A stretch of DNA of 64,000 nucleotides from Flavobacterium wongokense (GCF_021608265.1 NZ_JAKIHP010000003.1:1-64000); one strand, 5' to 3'. Shown: positions 1 through 10,353, counted from the stretch's first letter. The notes: a model not told the origin generated them from the sequence alone. Made by a program: numbers and translations.

Positions 1-3000
1 AATGTGGTAGAGTAACAGGCTGGTGCTCCAGCAAAATAAGCTCTCACATATATTATTTGATCATTTGGATAAATATTACAATATGGACTTGGAATTGGAC
101 TACCTCCCGTATCAGCATCTGTTTGAGTTTCGTGATAGGTAATCACAACTGTTGGGTCTGTAGTTACCTCAATATCTTTGGTTGTTAAGTCGAAAGCACA
201 ATAAAAACCATCATTATTCAAACTATCATCACAAACTACATAATCCGTCGGCGTGTTGATTATTGGAGCTACATTAACGGTAACAACTGCTGTACCTGTT
301 TGTGCTTGAGAACAGGCCAATGAACTTCCTTCAGTAACACTTACTAAATCATAAGTATAGGTCCCTGCAGGTGATGTTGGTACGTTGATTACGTAGCTGT
401 CACCAGTAATTGTTTGCACAGCTGGCTGTAGAGCTGTATTGATTGAATAGGTAAAAGTATATGGTGCTGTACCTCCAAAACCTGTAAGCACTATTTGTGG
501 TGATGGTGAATTCAGACACGTAGCTGTAGTACCCGTTATCGTAGCAGTTGGTAAAGCATTCACCGTTACGGTTGCTGTGCCCGATTGTGCCTGTGAGCAT
601 CCAAGCGCTCCTGAATCCTGAACACTAATTAAAGTATAGGTAAATGTTCCTGCAGTAGCTGTAGAAACCGGAATGGTATAGGTATTTCCTGTACTTGCCG
701 GGCTTGTAATGGTAGTGGTACCTCCGTCTGTACTATAGGTAAAGAAATAAGGCGCAGTACCGTTTGCTCCCGTAAAGGTAATATTTGGACTTGCTGCATT
801 TCTACAAACAGTAGTCGTTCCAGAAATAGTAGCTGTAGGCAATGCTATAACAGTTACAGTTGCTGTACCAGCCTGAGCTTGTGAACATGCCGGTGAGCCC
901 GAACTTTGAACACTAATTAAGGTATAGGTAAATGTTCCTACCGTAGCTGTAGAAACGGGTAAAGTATAAGTGTTTCCTGTACTTGCCGGTGTTGTAATCG
1001 TAGTTGTTCCTCCATCTGTACTATACGTAAAGAAATAAGGCGCTGTACCATTTGCTCCTGTGAAAATAATATTTGGACTTGCAGCGTCCTTACAAACCGA
1101 TGTGGTTCCTGATATCGTAGCAGTTGGTAACGGATTAACAGTTACTGTAGCTGAACCTGATTGCGTTTGGGAGCAGACTGGTGAACCAGAGCCTTGAACA
1201 CTAATTAAGGTATAAGTGAATGTTCCTGCAGTAGCTGTAGAAACCGGTATGGTATAGGTATTCCCTGTACTCGCTGGGCTGACAATGGTAGTGGTACCTC
1301 CGTCTGTGCTATAGGTAAAGAAATAAGGCGCTGTACCGTTTGCTCCTGTAAAGGTAATATTTGGACTAGGATCATTTCTACAAACTGTAGTTGTTCCTGA
1401 AACCGTAGCTGTTGGCAATGGATCAACCGTCACAGTCGCTGTACCTGCCTGATTTTGTGTACATGCCGGTGTTCCGGAACTTTGAACACTAATTAAGGTA
1501 TAGGTAAATGTTCCTGCAGTAGCTGTAGAAACCGGAAGGTTATATACGTTCCCGGTACTTGCCGGTGTTGTAATCGTAGTTGTTCCTCCATCAGTACTAT
1601 AAGTAAAGAAATAAGGCGCTGTACCATTTGCTCCTGTAAAGGTAATATTTGGACTAGGTGCATTTCTACATACTGTTGTAGTTCCGGAAATGGTCGCGGT
1701 AGGTAATGCAACGACCGTTACTGTGGCTGAACCTGACTGCACTTGGGAACATGCCGGAGTTCCTGAATCCTGAACACTTATCAATGTATAGGTAAACGTT
1801 CCCACTGTACCGGTTGCAACTGGTATGGTATAGGTATTTCCTGTACTTGCCGGGCTGACAATGGTTGTTGCACCTCCATCTGTACTGTACGTAAAGAAAT
1901 AAGGCGCTGTACCATTTGCTCCTGTAAAGGTAATATTTGGACTTGCAGCATCTTTACAAACCGATGTTGTTCCCGATACGGTAGCAGTAGGCATCGGATT
2001 TACATGGAGATGGAATGTTGTGGTACCAAAAACTGTAGGATCTGCAATTTCGGTCATTCTGATTACTACCAATTGACCATCTGTACCCGGAACAGCAGTA
2101 TATGGATTGATGACAGGTGTACCTGCATTGGCCTCAGCCTGTGTATTGTGAAAAGTTATGTTATAATCTGCGGCAACGTGCCCTACCAATGCGGCAGCTA
2201 CCTGTGGTGTAAAATCAAAATTCTCAGTACCATCATTAGAGACATCACACAATGTCAAATCAGGTACGGTATGAGGTGTAACAGCACAATTATCTACAAT
2301 CAAATCGAAAGGTTTTACAACATGGCAGTTGTAGCTAATTAGATAAATAGACGCATAAATATGATATGTTCCAAGAGCTGAACTTGGGCAATATGCTGTT
2401 GGATTTGGTATTGGATTACTTCCTGAATCGGCATCAGCCTGAGAAGTATGATATGAAATATCATAATCTGCAGGAGATAACGAACCTAAGATAACTGAAT
2501 TATTAGCTGTTAAATCAAAAGCACAATTCGGAACACATAATGTAAGGTTGTTTGGCGAGCCTGTTGAATCAGGGTGCACATTTAAGGTTGTTGTTGCTGT
2601 GGCTCTTTGAGGGACTCCACATACATTATAAACAGTTTCCAATGTGTAAGTAGTGGTTGCAGTAGGACAAACAACTATATCCGGTCCGCTTCCAAGAAAG
2701 TTTCCGGCTGCAACAGGACCTTCGTACCAGTTTATGGTTTGAGATACATTCGGACCTGTTGGAGTAAACCTCCAAGCTTCAGAAACGTTATCAGTATTAG
2801 TCGGATTTCCAGGAGTTGGGTCTGTACTAAATGCAGCTGCATTTCTACCCGGCGCGGCAACAGCTTGTGAACCATCGGTATTGATTACACCTATCGTGCC
2901 TCTTCCACCATTCCAGCCAGTACATGCTACCCTTCTTTGTACATATACTTCAATTATATTGGATACTTCATACAATACGATTTGACTAGTCGACAAACCT

Positions 3001-4949
3001 ATGGTGTTCCCACATGAAAATTGAGGACAGTTGGCAAAATTGGCAATGAACTTTCTACAAGGATAGGTACCAACTACATTATAATTAACACTTATCTGAA
3101 CACCCGGAGGAGGCGTCACAGAAAAGTCGGTATCCTGATAAACTCCAAATATTGAATTTGTGATCGGGAAACCAGCACTAGGTATCGGTGTACTATAGGA
3201 CCAAGGACAAAAATCGCCCGCAGCAAATAGAGCCGGATTCGGGAAATGGATTACCTGATTGGTTCCAACATTTAATTGCGTGTAATTTTGACCATAAAAA
3301 CAAAAATTCATACCCGCAGGAAAACTAAATGGTGCTGACCAGTCGTCATCACCAATAGGACCTCCTGGAAGAATATTTGTCCATGATGGGTTTTCGAAAG
3401 CTGCCTGTGGACAGAAAGGAATCGAAGTTACCGAATAAGTGGTAGTCGAAGGAACGTCGGAGACGTTTGCATGCAGTGTCCTGCACTCCCCTGTTGTACA
3501 CAAAGTCAAATCCAATGGTGCTGTTCCTGGTGCCGGAGTAGTCTCTACCGTAGCACATCCATTCGGAACAACATTAGCTGTTAATGTAAGTCCTACAGGA
3601 AGCAATCTTTCACATAAAGTAAAAAATCCTTTGATTTTAATAAACTGATAAATCTCTGTAGAACTCAGTGGCAAGGTAGTAAAAGTCCCTGTTCCTGCAG
3701 GTCCAATATTAACCGGAACTGTAAATGGAACCGGGTTGAGTGTACTTGCCAGCGTAACAGTTGAGTTTGGCGTTCCTGTGATTATAAAGGTCGCCGTATT
3801 TCCTGGACAGATGGTTTGAACCGCACTTGGACTGGTTACGTCCGGTAATGGATTTACCGTAATCGTAACAGAACCCGAAATCGCCGCACAACTTCCTACG
3901 GTAGATGTTACTGTATAAACTGTAGTTGCAGTTGGAGAAACTGTTGGGTTGGCAAGGTTAACATCGCCTGGAGCCAAACCGGCAGTAGCAGCTGGAGATG
4001 CAGACCAGGTATATCCTGAAGGACTTCCTGATGCATGCAGCGTAATCGAACTACCTGTACATATCGCTGAATTTAATGGGACCGAAATTTTTGGACCAAT
4101 CACTACATTTGACAAAGTAGCAGTTTGAGCAGTCGGAAGTGTACTATCGGTAACTGTAATCGAATAAGTTCCCGGAGGTAAGTTTGGGAATATCCCAGTG
4201 GCATTCGTAACATTGATTGCTCCACCTGTGATGGTAAAGCTATAAGGTGCTAATCCCCCCAAGGCTGTTGCCGTTACGCTTCCGTCATTTGGTGTTGCAC
4301 AGGCAGCGTTGGTAACATTATAGGTAAGCATCAAATCATCAGTCAGCATCATATCGTCAATCGCGAAATCATTCCCGTTTGCGGTTACATTATTATTCCA
4401 AAGTTCAATCTGAACCGTAGTTGCTGTAGCAGTAAATTGGTAAACTACATGCCTCCAGCTTTGTGATGGCGCAGGTGCTACAGTAGAACCAGAAATTAAA
4501 ACAGGTGGAGACCCACCTGTAATCTGAATTCCGATATCTGCCGGAGAACCTAAGTTTGAAACGGACTTTATCCAGTAACCGAATCTGTAGATTGTTCCTA
4601 TTGTTGCAGTAGTCACACCAGCTCCCGTTCCTCCTGCTCTCCAAAATCGCGGATTTCCTGCAGTGGTGTTACCGTCAATGATCAGCATTTTTCCGACACC
4701 TGTAGTATGGTCGCCTTCAAGAATGAAATCAGCGTTATTGATTGTAAATGGGTTATTGGTCACAGCAAAATTCCCTGTAACCGTGGTGCCTGTAAAAGGG
4801 GCTGCAAGTTGGTTATAGCCCGCTCCATTGGTCACAAAACCTACACCAGAGCTCCCAGCTTCAAACCCAGGATTGATTAATAAGTTTTGCGAATTGGCAT
4901 AGTAGTTAATAAATAGTAAACTTAAAACGAGTAAAATTTTACTTTTCAT
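1..4949 (-). CDS. Giant secreted repeat adhesin (SprB/gliding-type), 3' end outside window
   Basis: An open frame runs from the ATG at 4949 to the window edge (1649+ residues) with no stop. It starts with a signal peptide (MKSKILLVLSLLF..., likely cut after Ala-Asn-Ser) followed by a LINPGFE motif typical of a jelly-roll module. A SprB-type repeat (NAACATPNDGSVTA...GGLAPYSFTITGG) lies near residues 206-265 and Ig/PKD-like modules follow. A Cys-rich beta domain spans roughly 500-740. From about residue 986 come five near-identical 96-residue Ig-like repeats (GANGTAPYFFTYSTDGG core) and one diverged copy. Such proteins are cell-surface adhesins exported by T9SS, often ending in a gliding-motility C-terminal domain that would lie beyond the edge here. 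Substrate unknown. Divergent from folE. Confidence 0.9.
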   Translation of the reverse strand, partial: MKSKILLVLSLLFINYYANSQNLLINPGFEAGSSGVGFVTNGAGYNQLAAPFTGTTVTGNFAVTNNPFTINNADFILEGDHTTGVGKMLIIDGNTTAGNPRFWRAGGTGAGVTTATIGTIYRFGYWIKSVSNLGSPADIGIQITGGSPPVLISGSTVAPAPSQSWRHVVYQFTATATTVQIELWNNNVTANGNDFAIDDMMLTDDLMLTYNVTNAACATPNDGSVTATALGGLAPYSFTITGGAINVTNATGIFPNLPPGTYSITVTDSTLPTAQTATLSNVVIGPKISVPLNSAICTGSSITLHASGSPSGYTWSASPAATAGLAPGDVNLANPTVSPTATTVYTVTSTVGSCAAISGSVTITVNPLPDVTSPSAVQTICPGNTATFIITGTPNSTVTLASTLNPVPFTVPVNIGPAGTGTFTTLPLSSTEIYQFIKIKGFFTLCERLLPVGLTLTANVVPNGCATVETTPAPGTAPLDLTLCTTGECRTLHANVSDVPSTTTYSVTSIPFCPQAAFENPSWTNILPGGPIGDDDWSAPFSFPAGMNFCFYGQNYTQLNVGTNQVIHFPNPALFAAGDFCPWSYSTPIPSAGFPITNSIFGVYQDTDFSVTPPPGVQISVNYNVVGTYPCRKFIANFANCPQFSCGNTIGLSTSQIVLYEVSNIIEVYVQRRVACTGWNGGRGTIGVINTDGSQAVAAPGRNAAAFSTDPTPGNPTNTDNVSEAWRFTPTGPNVSQTINWYEGPVAAGNFLGSGPDIVVCPTATTTYTLETVYNVCGVPQRATATTTLNVHPDSTGSPNNLTLCVPNCAFDLTANNSVILGSLSPADYDISYHTSQADADSGSNPIPNPTAYCPSSALGTYHIYASIYLISYNCHVVKPFDLIVDNCAVTPHTVPDLTLCDVSNDGTENFDFTPQVAAALVGHVAADYNITFHNTQAEANAGTPVINPYTAVPGTDGQLVVIRMTEIADPTVFGTTTFHLHVNPMPTATVSGTTSVCKDAASPNITFTGANGTAPYFFTYSTDGGATTIVSPASTGNTYTIPVATGTVGTFTYTLISVQDSGTPACSQVQSGSATVTVVALPTATISGTTTVCRNAPSPNITFTGANGTAPYFFTYSTDGGTTTITTPASTGNVYNLPVSTATAGTFTYTLISVQSSGTPACTQNQAGTATVTVDPLPTATVSGTTTVCRNDPSPNITFTGANGTAPYFFTYSTDGGTTTIVSPASTGNTYTIPVSTATAGTFTYTLISVQGSGSPVCSQTQSGSATVTVNPLPTATISGTTSVCKDAASPNIIFTGANGTAPYFFTYSTDGGTTTITTPASTGNTYTLPVSTATVGTFTYTLISVQSSGSPACSQAQAGTATVTVIALPTATISGTTTVCRNAASPNITFTGANGTAPYFFTYSTDGGTTTITSPASTGNTYTIPVSTATAGTFTYTLISVQDSGALGCSQAQSGTATVTVNALPTATITGTTATCLNSPSPQIVLTGFGGTAPYTFTYSINTALQPAVQTITGDSYVINVPTSPAGTYTYDLVSVTEGSSLACSQAQTGTAVVTVNVAPIINTPTDYVVCDDSLNNDGFYCAFDLTTKDIEVTTDPTVVITYHETQTDADTGGSPIPSPYCNIYPNDQIIYVRAYFAGAPACYSTT
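545..1990 (-). repeat. Five in-frame 288-bp tandem repeats in the adhesin
   Basis: The marker AACACT(A/T)A at 621, 909, 1197, 1485 and 1773 recurs at exactly 288 bp, i.e. 96 codons. A sixth, more diverged copy follows 285 bp further on (336). The repeats are coding and encode Ig-like modules with a conserved VC(R/K)(N/D) motif and a paired Cys. High nucleotide identity suggests recent expansion or gene conversion. Confidence 0.93.
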
Positions 4950-5061
4950 AGTAGGTTGATTTTTTTTGAGGCGTAATTTACATAAATTTAACAATATGGC
5001 AAACCCAAAAATTGAATATTTTAAATATTAACACTTTAAGATTATTTTTGATTTTATTCTA

Positions 5062-5069
5062 TATCTTTG
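5062..5069 (+). promoter_or_regulatory. -7 promoter element TATCTTTG for folE
   Basis: An exact match to the Bacteroidota TAnnTTTG -7 box lies 38 bp upstream of the ATG at 5108. No clear -33 TTG was found at the right distance. Its position argues against translation starting upstream of 5108. Confidence 0.6.
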
Positions 5070-5107
5070 TGCTTTCATTTTTAAAACCCAAATTAACAGA
5101 GAATTTA

Positions 5108-5779
5108 ATGACAAATAGTGACCAAATCAGTGACGAATTAGGAGAAAATCATATCGCAACAAGTGCTCAAAATCCTGTAAGAAATGATGCGTTTAATTTG
5201 ACAGATGAACAAAAGATTGAGATGATAAAAAAAGACGTTGAAAACATTCTGAACACCCTTGGAATGGATTTGACCGATGATAGTTTAAAAGGAACGCCAA
5301 ACCGTGTTGCAAAAATGTTTGTCAAAGAAGTTTTTGGAGGTTTGAATCCGAATAAAAAACCTAAAGCTTCCACCTTTGCCAACAATTATAAGTATGGCGA
5401 AATGCTGGTTGAAAAGAACATAACCCTCTACTCTACCTGCGAGCATCATCTGCTTCCTATTATTGGAAAAGCACACGTTGCCTACATCTCAAACGGGACT
5501 GTGGTAGGGCTTTCAAAAATGAACCGAATTGTGGATTATTATGCCAAAAGACCTCAGGTGCAGGAACGTCTGACGATGCAGATTGTCCAGGAACTGCAAA
5601 GGGTTTTAGGAACCGAAGATGTTGCCTGCGTTATCGATGCCAAACACCTTTGCGTAAATTCGCGTGGAATCCGTGACATTGAAAGCAGTACGGTGACTTC
5701 TGAATACGGAGGGAAATTCAACGACGAAACCACCAAACGTGAGTTTCTGGATTACATCAAATTAGACACAAAATTTTAA
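5108..5779 (+). CDS. folE: GTP cyclohydrolase I
   Basis: FolE converts GTP to 7,8-dihydroneopterin triphosphate, the first step of tetrahydrofolate (and pterin) synthesis, in the cytoplasm as a homodecamer. The 223-residue product has the zinc ligands Cys111 and His114 in STCEHHLLP and Cys182 in HLCVNSRGI, and the family signature [20 protein letters not shown] region around 136-155. The first ATG in frame is at 5108; a longer frame from a TTG at 5012 would put the promoter box inside the gene and add a hydrophobic stretch FolE lacks. The roughly 35-residue low-complexity N-terminus is common in this family. Followed by cysS after 76 bp. Confidence 0.95.
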   Translation: MTNSDQISDELGENHIATSAQNPVRNDAFNLTDEQKIEMIKKDVENILNTLGMDLTDDSLKGTPNRVAKMFVKEVFGGLNPNKKPKASTFANNYKYGEMLVEKNITLYSTCEHHLLPIIGKAHVAYISNGTVVGLSKMNRIVDYYAKRPQVQERLTMQIVQELQRVLGTEDVACVIDAKHLCVNSRGIRDIESSTVTSEYGGKFNDETTKREFLDYIKLDTKF

Positions 5780-5855
5780 TAGCTTAATCTAACTAGCCCC
5801 GATTGCAGCAAGCTACCATGTAGCGCGGAAAGCGGGAAAAAGCTCCTAAACATTT

Positions 5856-7334
5856 ATGGCATTATACAAAGACCATCAGTTAAAGATATACAATTCCCTT
5901 TCGGGAGAAAAAGAAGTTTTCAAGCCTGTCCACGCAGGGAATGTTGGAATGTATGTATGTGGCCCAACGGTCTACAGCAACGTGCATCTTGGAAACGTCC
6001 GTACCTTCATGTCGTTTGATATGATTTTCAGGTATTTACTGCATTTGGAATACAAAGTGCGTTATGTGCGGAACATTACCGATGTAGGCCATATTGTGGA
6101 TGATGTAGATGATGGTGAAGATAAGATTGCCAAAAAAGCAAGAGTGGAACAATTGGAGCCAATGGAAATTGTACAGCGTTATACTGTGGATTTCCACGAT
6201 GTGCTGAATCAATTCAATTTTCTTCCACCGAGCATTGAACCAACAGCGACAGGCCATATTATTGAGCAGATTGAAATCGTAAGCCAGATTATTGAAAAAG
6301 GGTTTGCCTACGAGAAAAATGGCTCGGTTTATTTTGATGTCGTAAAATTCAATGAGAATAACCATTACGGGAAATTAAGCGGCAGGAACATTGACGAAAT
6401 GCTTGCCAATACCCGCGATACTGACGGTCAAAGCGATAAAAAGAACCCACAGGATTTTGCCCTTTGGAAAAAAGCAGAACCTGAGCATATCATGCGCTGG
6501 CCTTCGCCATGGGGAGTTGGTTTCCCAGGCTGGCATTTGGAATGTACAGCGATGAGTACCAAATACCTTGGTGAAACCTTTGACATCCACGGTGGTGGGA
6601 TGGACTTGAAATTCCCGCACCACGAATGTGAAATTGCACAGAACGAAGCCTGCACAGGCCACAGTCCGGTGAATTACTGGATGCACGCCAACATGCTGAA
6701 CCTGAACGGTAAGAAAATGTCGAAATCTACCGGAAACAACCTACTTCCGGGCGAAATATATTCGGGTGGAAGTCCGTTTCTGAGTAAGGCTTTTTCTCCA
6801 AATGTGGCTCGTTTCTTCATGATGCAGGCACATTACCGAAGCATTCTTGACTTTACCGATGACGGAATCCTTGCTGCTGAAAAAGGCTTTAACCGATTGA
6901 TGGATGGTTTGGATATTTTGAAGAATTTACAGGCATCGAGTGCTTCTACCCTTGATATTGCAAGTTGGAAGAAGAATTGCTACGATGCGATGAATGACGA
7001 TTTCAATACTCCAATCCTGATTGCAAACCTGTTTGAAGGAATACGCTTTGTCAATTTGGTAAACGATGGCAAGGAAACGCTGAATGCTGAGGATTTAAAG
7101 ACACTTTCGGATACCTTGAACACCTTTACCTTTGATGTTTTAGGAATAAAAGACGAGAAAGCTTCGGCTGATAATTCAGGCAAGTTGGATGGTGTCGTTG
7201 AAATGCTGATTGGCATGAGAAACGAAGCAAGAGCCAATAAAAACTTTGCCTTGTCGGATCAAATCCGTGACCAGCTGCTGGAACTTGGAATCCAATTAAA
7301 GGACGGAAAAGACGGTACTAAATTTAGTATTTGA
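5856..7334 (+). CDS. cysS: Cysteine--tRNA ligase
   Basis: Charges tRNA-Cys with cysteine using ATP. The 492-residue protein is full length for this class I synthetase. It has the zinc Cys and HIGH-type motif [13 protein letters not shown] near residues 31-43, further zinc ligands in WHLECTAMS and HHECEIA, and the KMSKS loop in [11 protein letters not shown] near 285, followed by the helical anticodon-binding region. It is probably the first of a run with yidD (9-bp gap) and lgt, the gene order suggesting cotranscription. Nothing unusual in the sequence. Confidence 0.97.
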   Translation: MALYKDHQLKIYNSLSGEKEVFKPVHAGNVGMYVCGPTVYSNVHLGNVRTFMSFDMIFRYLLHLEYKVRYVRNITDVGHIVDDVDDGEDKIAKKARVEQLEPMEIVQRYTVDFHDVLNQFNFLPPSIEPTATGHIIEQIEIVSQIIEKGFAYEKNGSVYFDVVKFNENNHYGKLSGRNIDEMLANTRDTDGQSDKKNPQDFALWKKAEPEHIMRWPSPWGVGFPGWHLECTAMSTKYLGETFDIHGGGMDLKFPHHECEIAQNEACTGHSPVNYWMHANMLNLNGKKMSKSTGNNLLPGEIYSGGSPFLSKAFSPNVARFFMMQAHYRSILDFTDDGILAAEKGFNRLMDGLDILKNLQASSASTLDIASWKKNCYDAMNDDFNTPILIANLFEGIRFVNLVNDGKETLNAEDLKTLSDTLNTFTFDVLGIKDEKASADNSGKLDGVVEMLIGMRNEARANKNFALSDQIRDQLLELGIQLKDGKDGTKFSI

Positions 7335-7343
7335 TAACCACCC

Positions 7344-7586
7344 ATGTTAAAAAAAATCCTGATAGCGCCACTTTTAGTACTGATTTATTTTTACAAAATA
7401 GTACTATCACCGCTCCTACCCTCAAGCTGCCGGTTTCAGCCCACGTGTTCGAGCTATTTTATTGAGGCACTGAAAATTCACGGTATTTTTAGAGGGACTT
7501 ATTTGGGCGTAAGCCGAATTTTAAGATGCCATCCATGGGGAAAAAACGGCTATGATCCGGTTCCGGAAAAAAAATGCAGGCATTAA
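7344..7586 (+). CDS. yidD: Membrane protein insertion efficiency factor YidD
   Basis: An 80-residue protein with one N-terminal hydrophobic helix followed by the YidD signature: [23 protein letters not shown] and RCHPW. YidD assists insertion of membrane proteins by the YidC pathway at the inner membrane. It is usually beside rnpA/yidC, but in Bacteroidota it is often elsewhere, as here between cysS and lgt. Length and the conserved Cys residues match the family. Confidence 0.93.
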   Translation: MLKKILIAPLLVLIYFYKIVLSPLLPSSCRFQPTCSSYFIEALKIHGIFRGTYLGVSRILRCHPWGKNGYDPVPEKKCRH

Positions 7587-7655
7587 AGTTTCCTTAATTT
7601 AATAGCCATTTTAGAACAAATCACTATTTTTACAATCTAACTCACCCAACTAATC

Positions 7656-8573
7656 ATGATTTGGAATCCCTCAGAAGGAATTAATATAGGTTTTTTTACC
7701 ATCCGTTTTTACAGCTTAATGTTTGTCATTGCTTTTGGGCTTGGCTGGTACATTATGAAGCATATTTTCAATAGGGAAAAACAACCCATTGAAAAACTGG
7801 ATACCTTATTTATCTGGACGGTTATAGCCACTTTGCTAGGCGCCAGATTAGGCCACGTTTTTTTCTATGATTGGGAATATTACCGAAACCACGTATTGGA
7901 AATCCTGCTGCCTTTCCGATTCTCACCAAAATTTGAATTTACAGGTTTTCAGGGCTTGGCCAGCCACGGAGCTGCCGTTGCCATCATCATCGCAATGTAT
8001 TTCTACAGTACCAAAGTAATCAAAAAACCGATGCTTTGGGTTTTGGACCGGGTTGTGATTCCGGTTGCCTGCGGTGCTGTCTTTGTTAGGATTGGAAATT
8101 TCTTCAACTCAGAAATCGTGGGTAAGATAACCGACTCTCCTTTCGGAATCCGATTTATCAGGGATTATTATTCGCCTAAGGAAGCGGTGAACCTTACCAA
8201 AATATCCAATGTGAACCAGGCTTATGATGCCTTGGTAACCGACCCAAAATATGCAGCGCTTTTAGAACGCGTTCCGGCAAAACATCCGGCACAATTGTAT
8301 GAAGCCGGTTTGTACGTTTTTGTATTTTTAATCCTGTTTTTCCTGTATTGGAAAACCAAAACTGCCGAAAAACACGGATTGCTTTTTGGCTATTTCCTAA
8401 TCCTGCTTTGGACGGTACGTTTTGTAGTGGAATTTGTAAAGGAAAGCCAGGGCGGAATTGAAGAAACCTTTGGTTTATTTTCAACCGGGCAATGGCTCAG
8501 CATTCCGTTTATTTTATTGGGAATCTATTACCTCTTCGTTGCCGAAAAACCTATAGAAGAAGACAAAATATAA
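7656..8573 (+). CDS. lgt: Prolipoprotein diacylglyceryl transferase
   Basis: Lgt transfers diacylglycerol from phosphatidylglycerol to the lipobox Cys of prelipoproteins, the first step of lipoprotein maturation, in the inner membrane. The 305-residue protein has several membrane segments and the family motifs: LASHGAAVAI (catalytic His), RIGNFFNSEIVG, and HPAQLYEAG. It serves the several lipoproteins in this window (DUF4382 proteins, efflux adaptor). An insertion of about 25 residues between the RIGNFFNSE motif and HPAQLYE is common in flavobacterial copies. Ends just before a bidirectional terminator. Confidence 0.96.
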   Translation: MIWNPSEGINIGFFTIRFYSLMFVIAFGLGWYIMKHIFNREKQPIEKLDTLFIWTVIATLLGARLGHVFFYDWEYYRNHVLEILLPFRFSPKFEFTGFQGLASHGAAVAIIIAMYFYSTKVIKKPMLWVLDRVVIPVACGAVFVRIGNFFNSEIVGKITDSPFGIRFIRDYYSPKEAVNLTKISNVNQAYDALVTDPKYAALLERVPAKHPAQLYEAGLYVFVFLILFFLYWKTKTAEKHGLLFGYFLILLWTVRFVVEFVKESQGGIEETFGLFSTGQWLSIPFILLGIYYLFVAEKPIEEDKI

Positions 8574-8575
8574 AA

Positions 8576-8606
8576 TAAAAAGTCCCGTTTAAAACGGGAC
8601 TTTTTA
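8576..8606. terminator. Bidirectional terminator between lgt and the RluD-type gene
   Basis: Perfect stem AGTCCCGTTTT/AAAACGGGACT flanked by A-run and T-run, placed between two convergent genes; works in both directions. Confidence 0.88.
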
Positions 8607-9653
8607 TTATTCTTCCTCTTCAGTTAAACCCGATTTGGCATAGTTGCGCCATTTTTCAATACAGTCTTTCATGTCCTGAGGCAGTTCGGTGTCAAAACGC
8701 ATGTATTCTCCTGTTCTTGGATGGACAAACCCAAGGGTTTTGGCATGCAGTGCCTGTCTTGGCAATGTCTTGAAACAATTGTCTATAAACTGCTTGTATT
8801 TGGTAAACGTGGTTCCTTTCAGAATCAAATGGCCACCATAGCGTTCGTCATTGAATAAGGTGTGCCCAATGTATTTCATGTGGACACGTATTTGATGCGT
8901 CCTTCCGGTTTCCAAAATGCAGGAAACCAAAGTCACATAACCAAAACGCTCCAGTACTTTATAATGCGTAACCGCGTGTTTTCCGATTTCCTCATCTTGA
9001 AAAACGGCCATCTGCATGCGGTCTTTTACATGCCTTGCAATGTTTCCTTCAATCGTTCCTTCGTCTTCTTTGATGTTCCCCCAAACCAGCGCAACATATT
9101 CTCGTTCGGTGGTTTTGTCTTCAAACTGTTTGGCCAGATGTGTCATCGCCAATTCTGTTTTGGCAACAACCAAAAGCCCTGAGGTGTCTTTGTCAATACG
9201 GTGTACCAATCCGGGACGGTCACTTGAATTCTTAGGAAGGTTTTCAAAATGGAAAGCCAAAGCGTTTACCAATGTTCCTGTATAATTTCCGTGTCCGGGA
9301 TGCACAACCAATCCGGGTGGTTTGTTTATAATCAATAAGGATTCGTCTTCGTAAACAATGTCAAGAGGAATGTCTTCGGGAAGGATTAGGTTTTCAAATG
9401 GCGGATGCGAAAGCATCACCCGAACCACATCAAAAGGTTTTACCCTGTAATTCGATTTCACCGGAATGTCATTTACCCAGATATTCCCCTCCTCTGCGGC
9501 TTTCTGGATTTTATTCCGTGTCGCATTGGCAATCAGCTGCATCAGGAATTTATCCACACGCAGCAACGATTGTCCTTTATCGGCAACAAATCGGTGGTGT
9601 TCAAATAATTCTTCCTCTTCTAATTCGGGAGTATTATCGGGATTATTGTCCAT
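8607..9653 (-). CDS. RluA/RluD-family pseudouridine synthase
   Basis: Isomerises uridine to pseudouridine in rRNA (RluD acts on helix 69 of 23S rRNA). An S4 RNA-binding domain (LLRVDKFLMQL...) occupies about residues 28-80, and the catalytic domain carries the HRIDKDTSGLLVV motif with the catalytic Asp near residue 152, plus RTHQIRVH. The 348-residue length fits RluD-type enzymes. Its ATG overlaps the 3' end of the PASTA gene by 11 bp, so the two are translationally coupled, an arrangement typical of Bacteroidota. Exact rRNA target cannot be read from sequence. Confidence 0.9.
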   Translation of the reverse strand: MDNNPDNTPELEEEELFEHHRFVADKGQSLLRVDKFLMQLIANATRNKIQKAAEEGNIWVNDIPVKSNYRVKPFDVVRVMLSHPPFENLILPEDIPLDIVYEDESLLIINKPPGLVVHPGHGNYTGTLVNALAFHFENLPKNSSDRPGLVHRIDKDTSGLLVVAKTELAMTHLAKQFEDKTTEREYVALVWGNIKEDEGTIEGNIARHVKDRMQMAVFQDEEIGKHAVTHYKVLERFGYVTLVSCILETGRTHQIRVHMKYIGHTLFNDERYGGHLILKGTTFTKYKQFIDNCFKTLPRQALHAKTLGFVHPRTGEYMRFDTELPQDMKDCIEKWRNYAKSGLTEEEE

Positions 9654-10260
9654 CTATAGGAGGCATTTGCGTAGTATCTACAGTGGTAGTATCAACGGTT
9701 TCTTCATAAGTAATTTTTCCGTCACCCAGAACCAAATCAATTTTGGATGACTTAAGGACTTTTTCACCCGGCTTTAATTTCTTGCCGTTCATCCTCATTT
9801 CGAGCACCATGTCTTTACCCAAATAAGGCTTGTAGGTAATTGTTCCTTCAGCAAGACCAACAGCTTCGAGGGTTGGCACAGCCTGGCGATAGGTTTTCTC
9901 AATCAAATCGGGAACAGCCACCATCGTATATTTATCAGCGTTGATTTTGATATAAATCTTTCTTCCTTCCTTTACTTTTGAACCTGCTTTTGGCTCCTGT
10001 TCTACGATGCTCAACTTTGGGAAATCGGGCCTGAAATCAACAGTATCCAAAATGATATAATCCAAATCGATGGAAGCCAATTTTTCTTCAGCCTGTTCAG
10101 CAGAAAGCTTACTCAAATCGGGAACGGTAATTTCCTGTCCGTGATTTGTGGTATAGGTTATCCAATGAAAAAATAAATACGCAATTGCGGCAACTATTGC
10201 CATAGCGGCAAGAATCTGAAAAAAGAAAACCCGGCTTGTTAAATACGCACGTAAGCTCAT
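9643..10260 (-). CDS. Membrane-anchored PASTA-domain protein
   Basis: A 205-residue protein with a short cytoplasmic N-terminus, one membrane helix near residues 12-33 and an extracytoplasmic part of PASTA repeats: ITVPDLSKLSAEQAEEKL, MVAVPDLIEKTYRQAVPTL, and a weaker third near the C-terminus. PASTA modules bind peptidoglycan or beta-lactam-like ligands, but in this gene there is no attached kinase or transpeptidase. It sits between ddl (D-Ala-D-Ala synthesis) and the RluD-type gene, in keeping with a cell-wall link, though the function of these stand-alone proteins is unknown. Confidence 0.85.
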   Translation of the reverse strand: MSLRAYLTSRVFFFQILAAMAIVAAIAYLFFHWITYTTNHGQEITVPDLSKLSAEQAEEKLASIDLDYIILDTVDFRPDFPKLSIVEQEPKAGSKVKEGRKIYIKINADKYTMVAVPDLIEKTYRQAVPTLEAVGLAEGTITYKPYLGKDMVLEMRMNGKKLKPGEKVLKSSKIDLVLGDGKITYEETVDTTTVDTTQMPPIDGQ

Positions 10261-10279
10261 AGAAAAAAATTAATTTGCA

Positions 10280-10287
10280 CAAAGATA
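10280..10287 (-). promoter_or_regulatory. -7 element TATCTTTG upstream of the PASTA gene
   Basis: Exact TAnnTTTG match on the minus strand, 20 bp upstream of the ATG at 10260. No convincing -33 box was seen. Confidence 0.5.
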
Positions 10288-10324
10288 TAAAAAACATAAG
10301 GGTATTTAGTTCGAAAAAAATTGA

Positions 10325-10332
10325 TAATTTTG
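10325..10332 (+). promoter_or_regulatory. -7 element TAATTTTG upstream of ddl
   Basis: Exact TAnnTTTG match 22 bp upstream of the ddl ATG; back-to-back with the PASTA promoter. Confidence 0.55.
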
Positions 10333-10353
10333 TCTAAACTAAAACTAACCTAA

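Noticed and set aside
400-1711. Several 60-73-codon open frames on both strands in the first 2 kb
   Set aside because: They lie in other frames of the adhesin repeats and recur with the repeat period; the adhesin frame runs through without a stop.
545-1990. Regular repeats as a CRISPR array
   Set aside because: Period is 288 bp, in frame, coding and nearly identical throughout; no unique spacers of CRISPR length.
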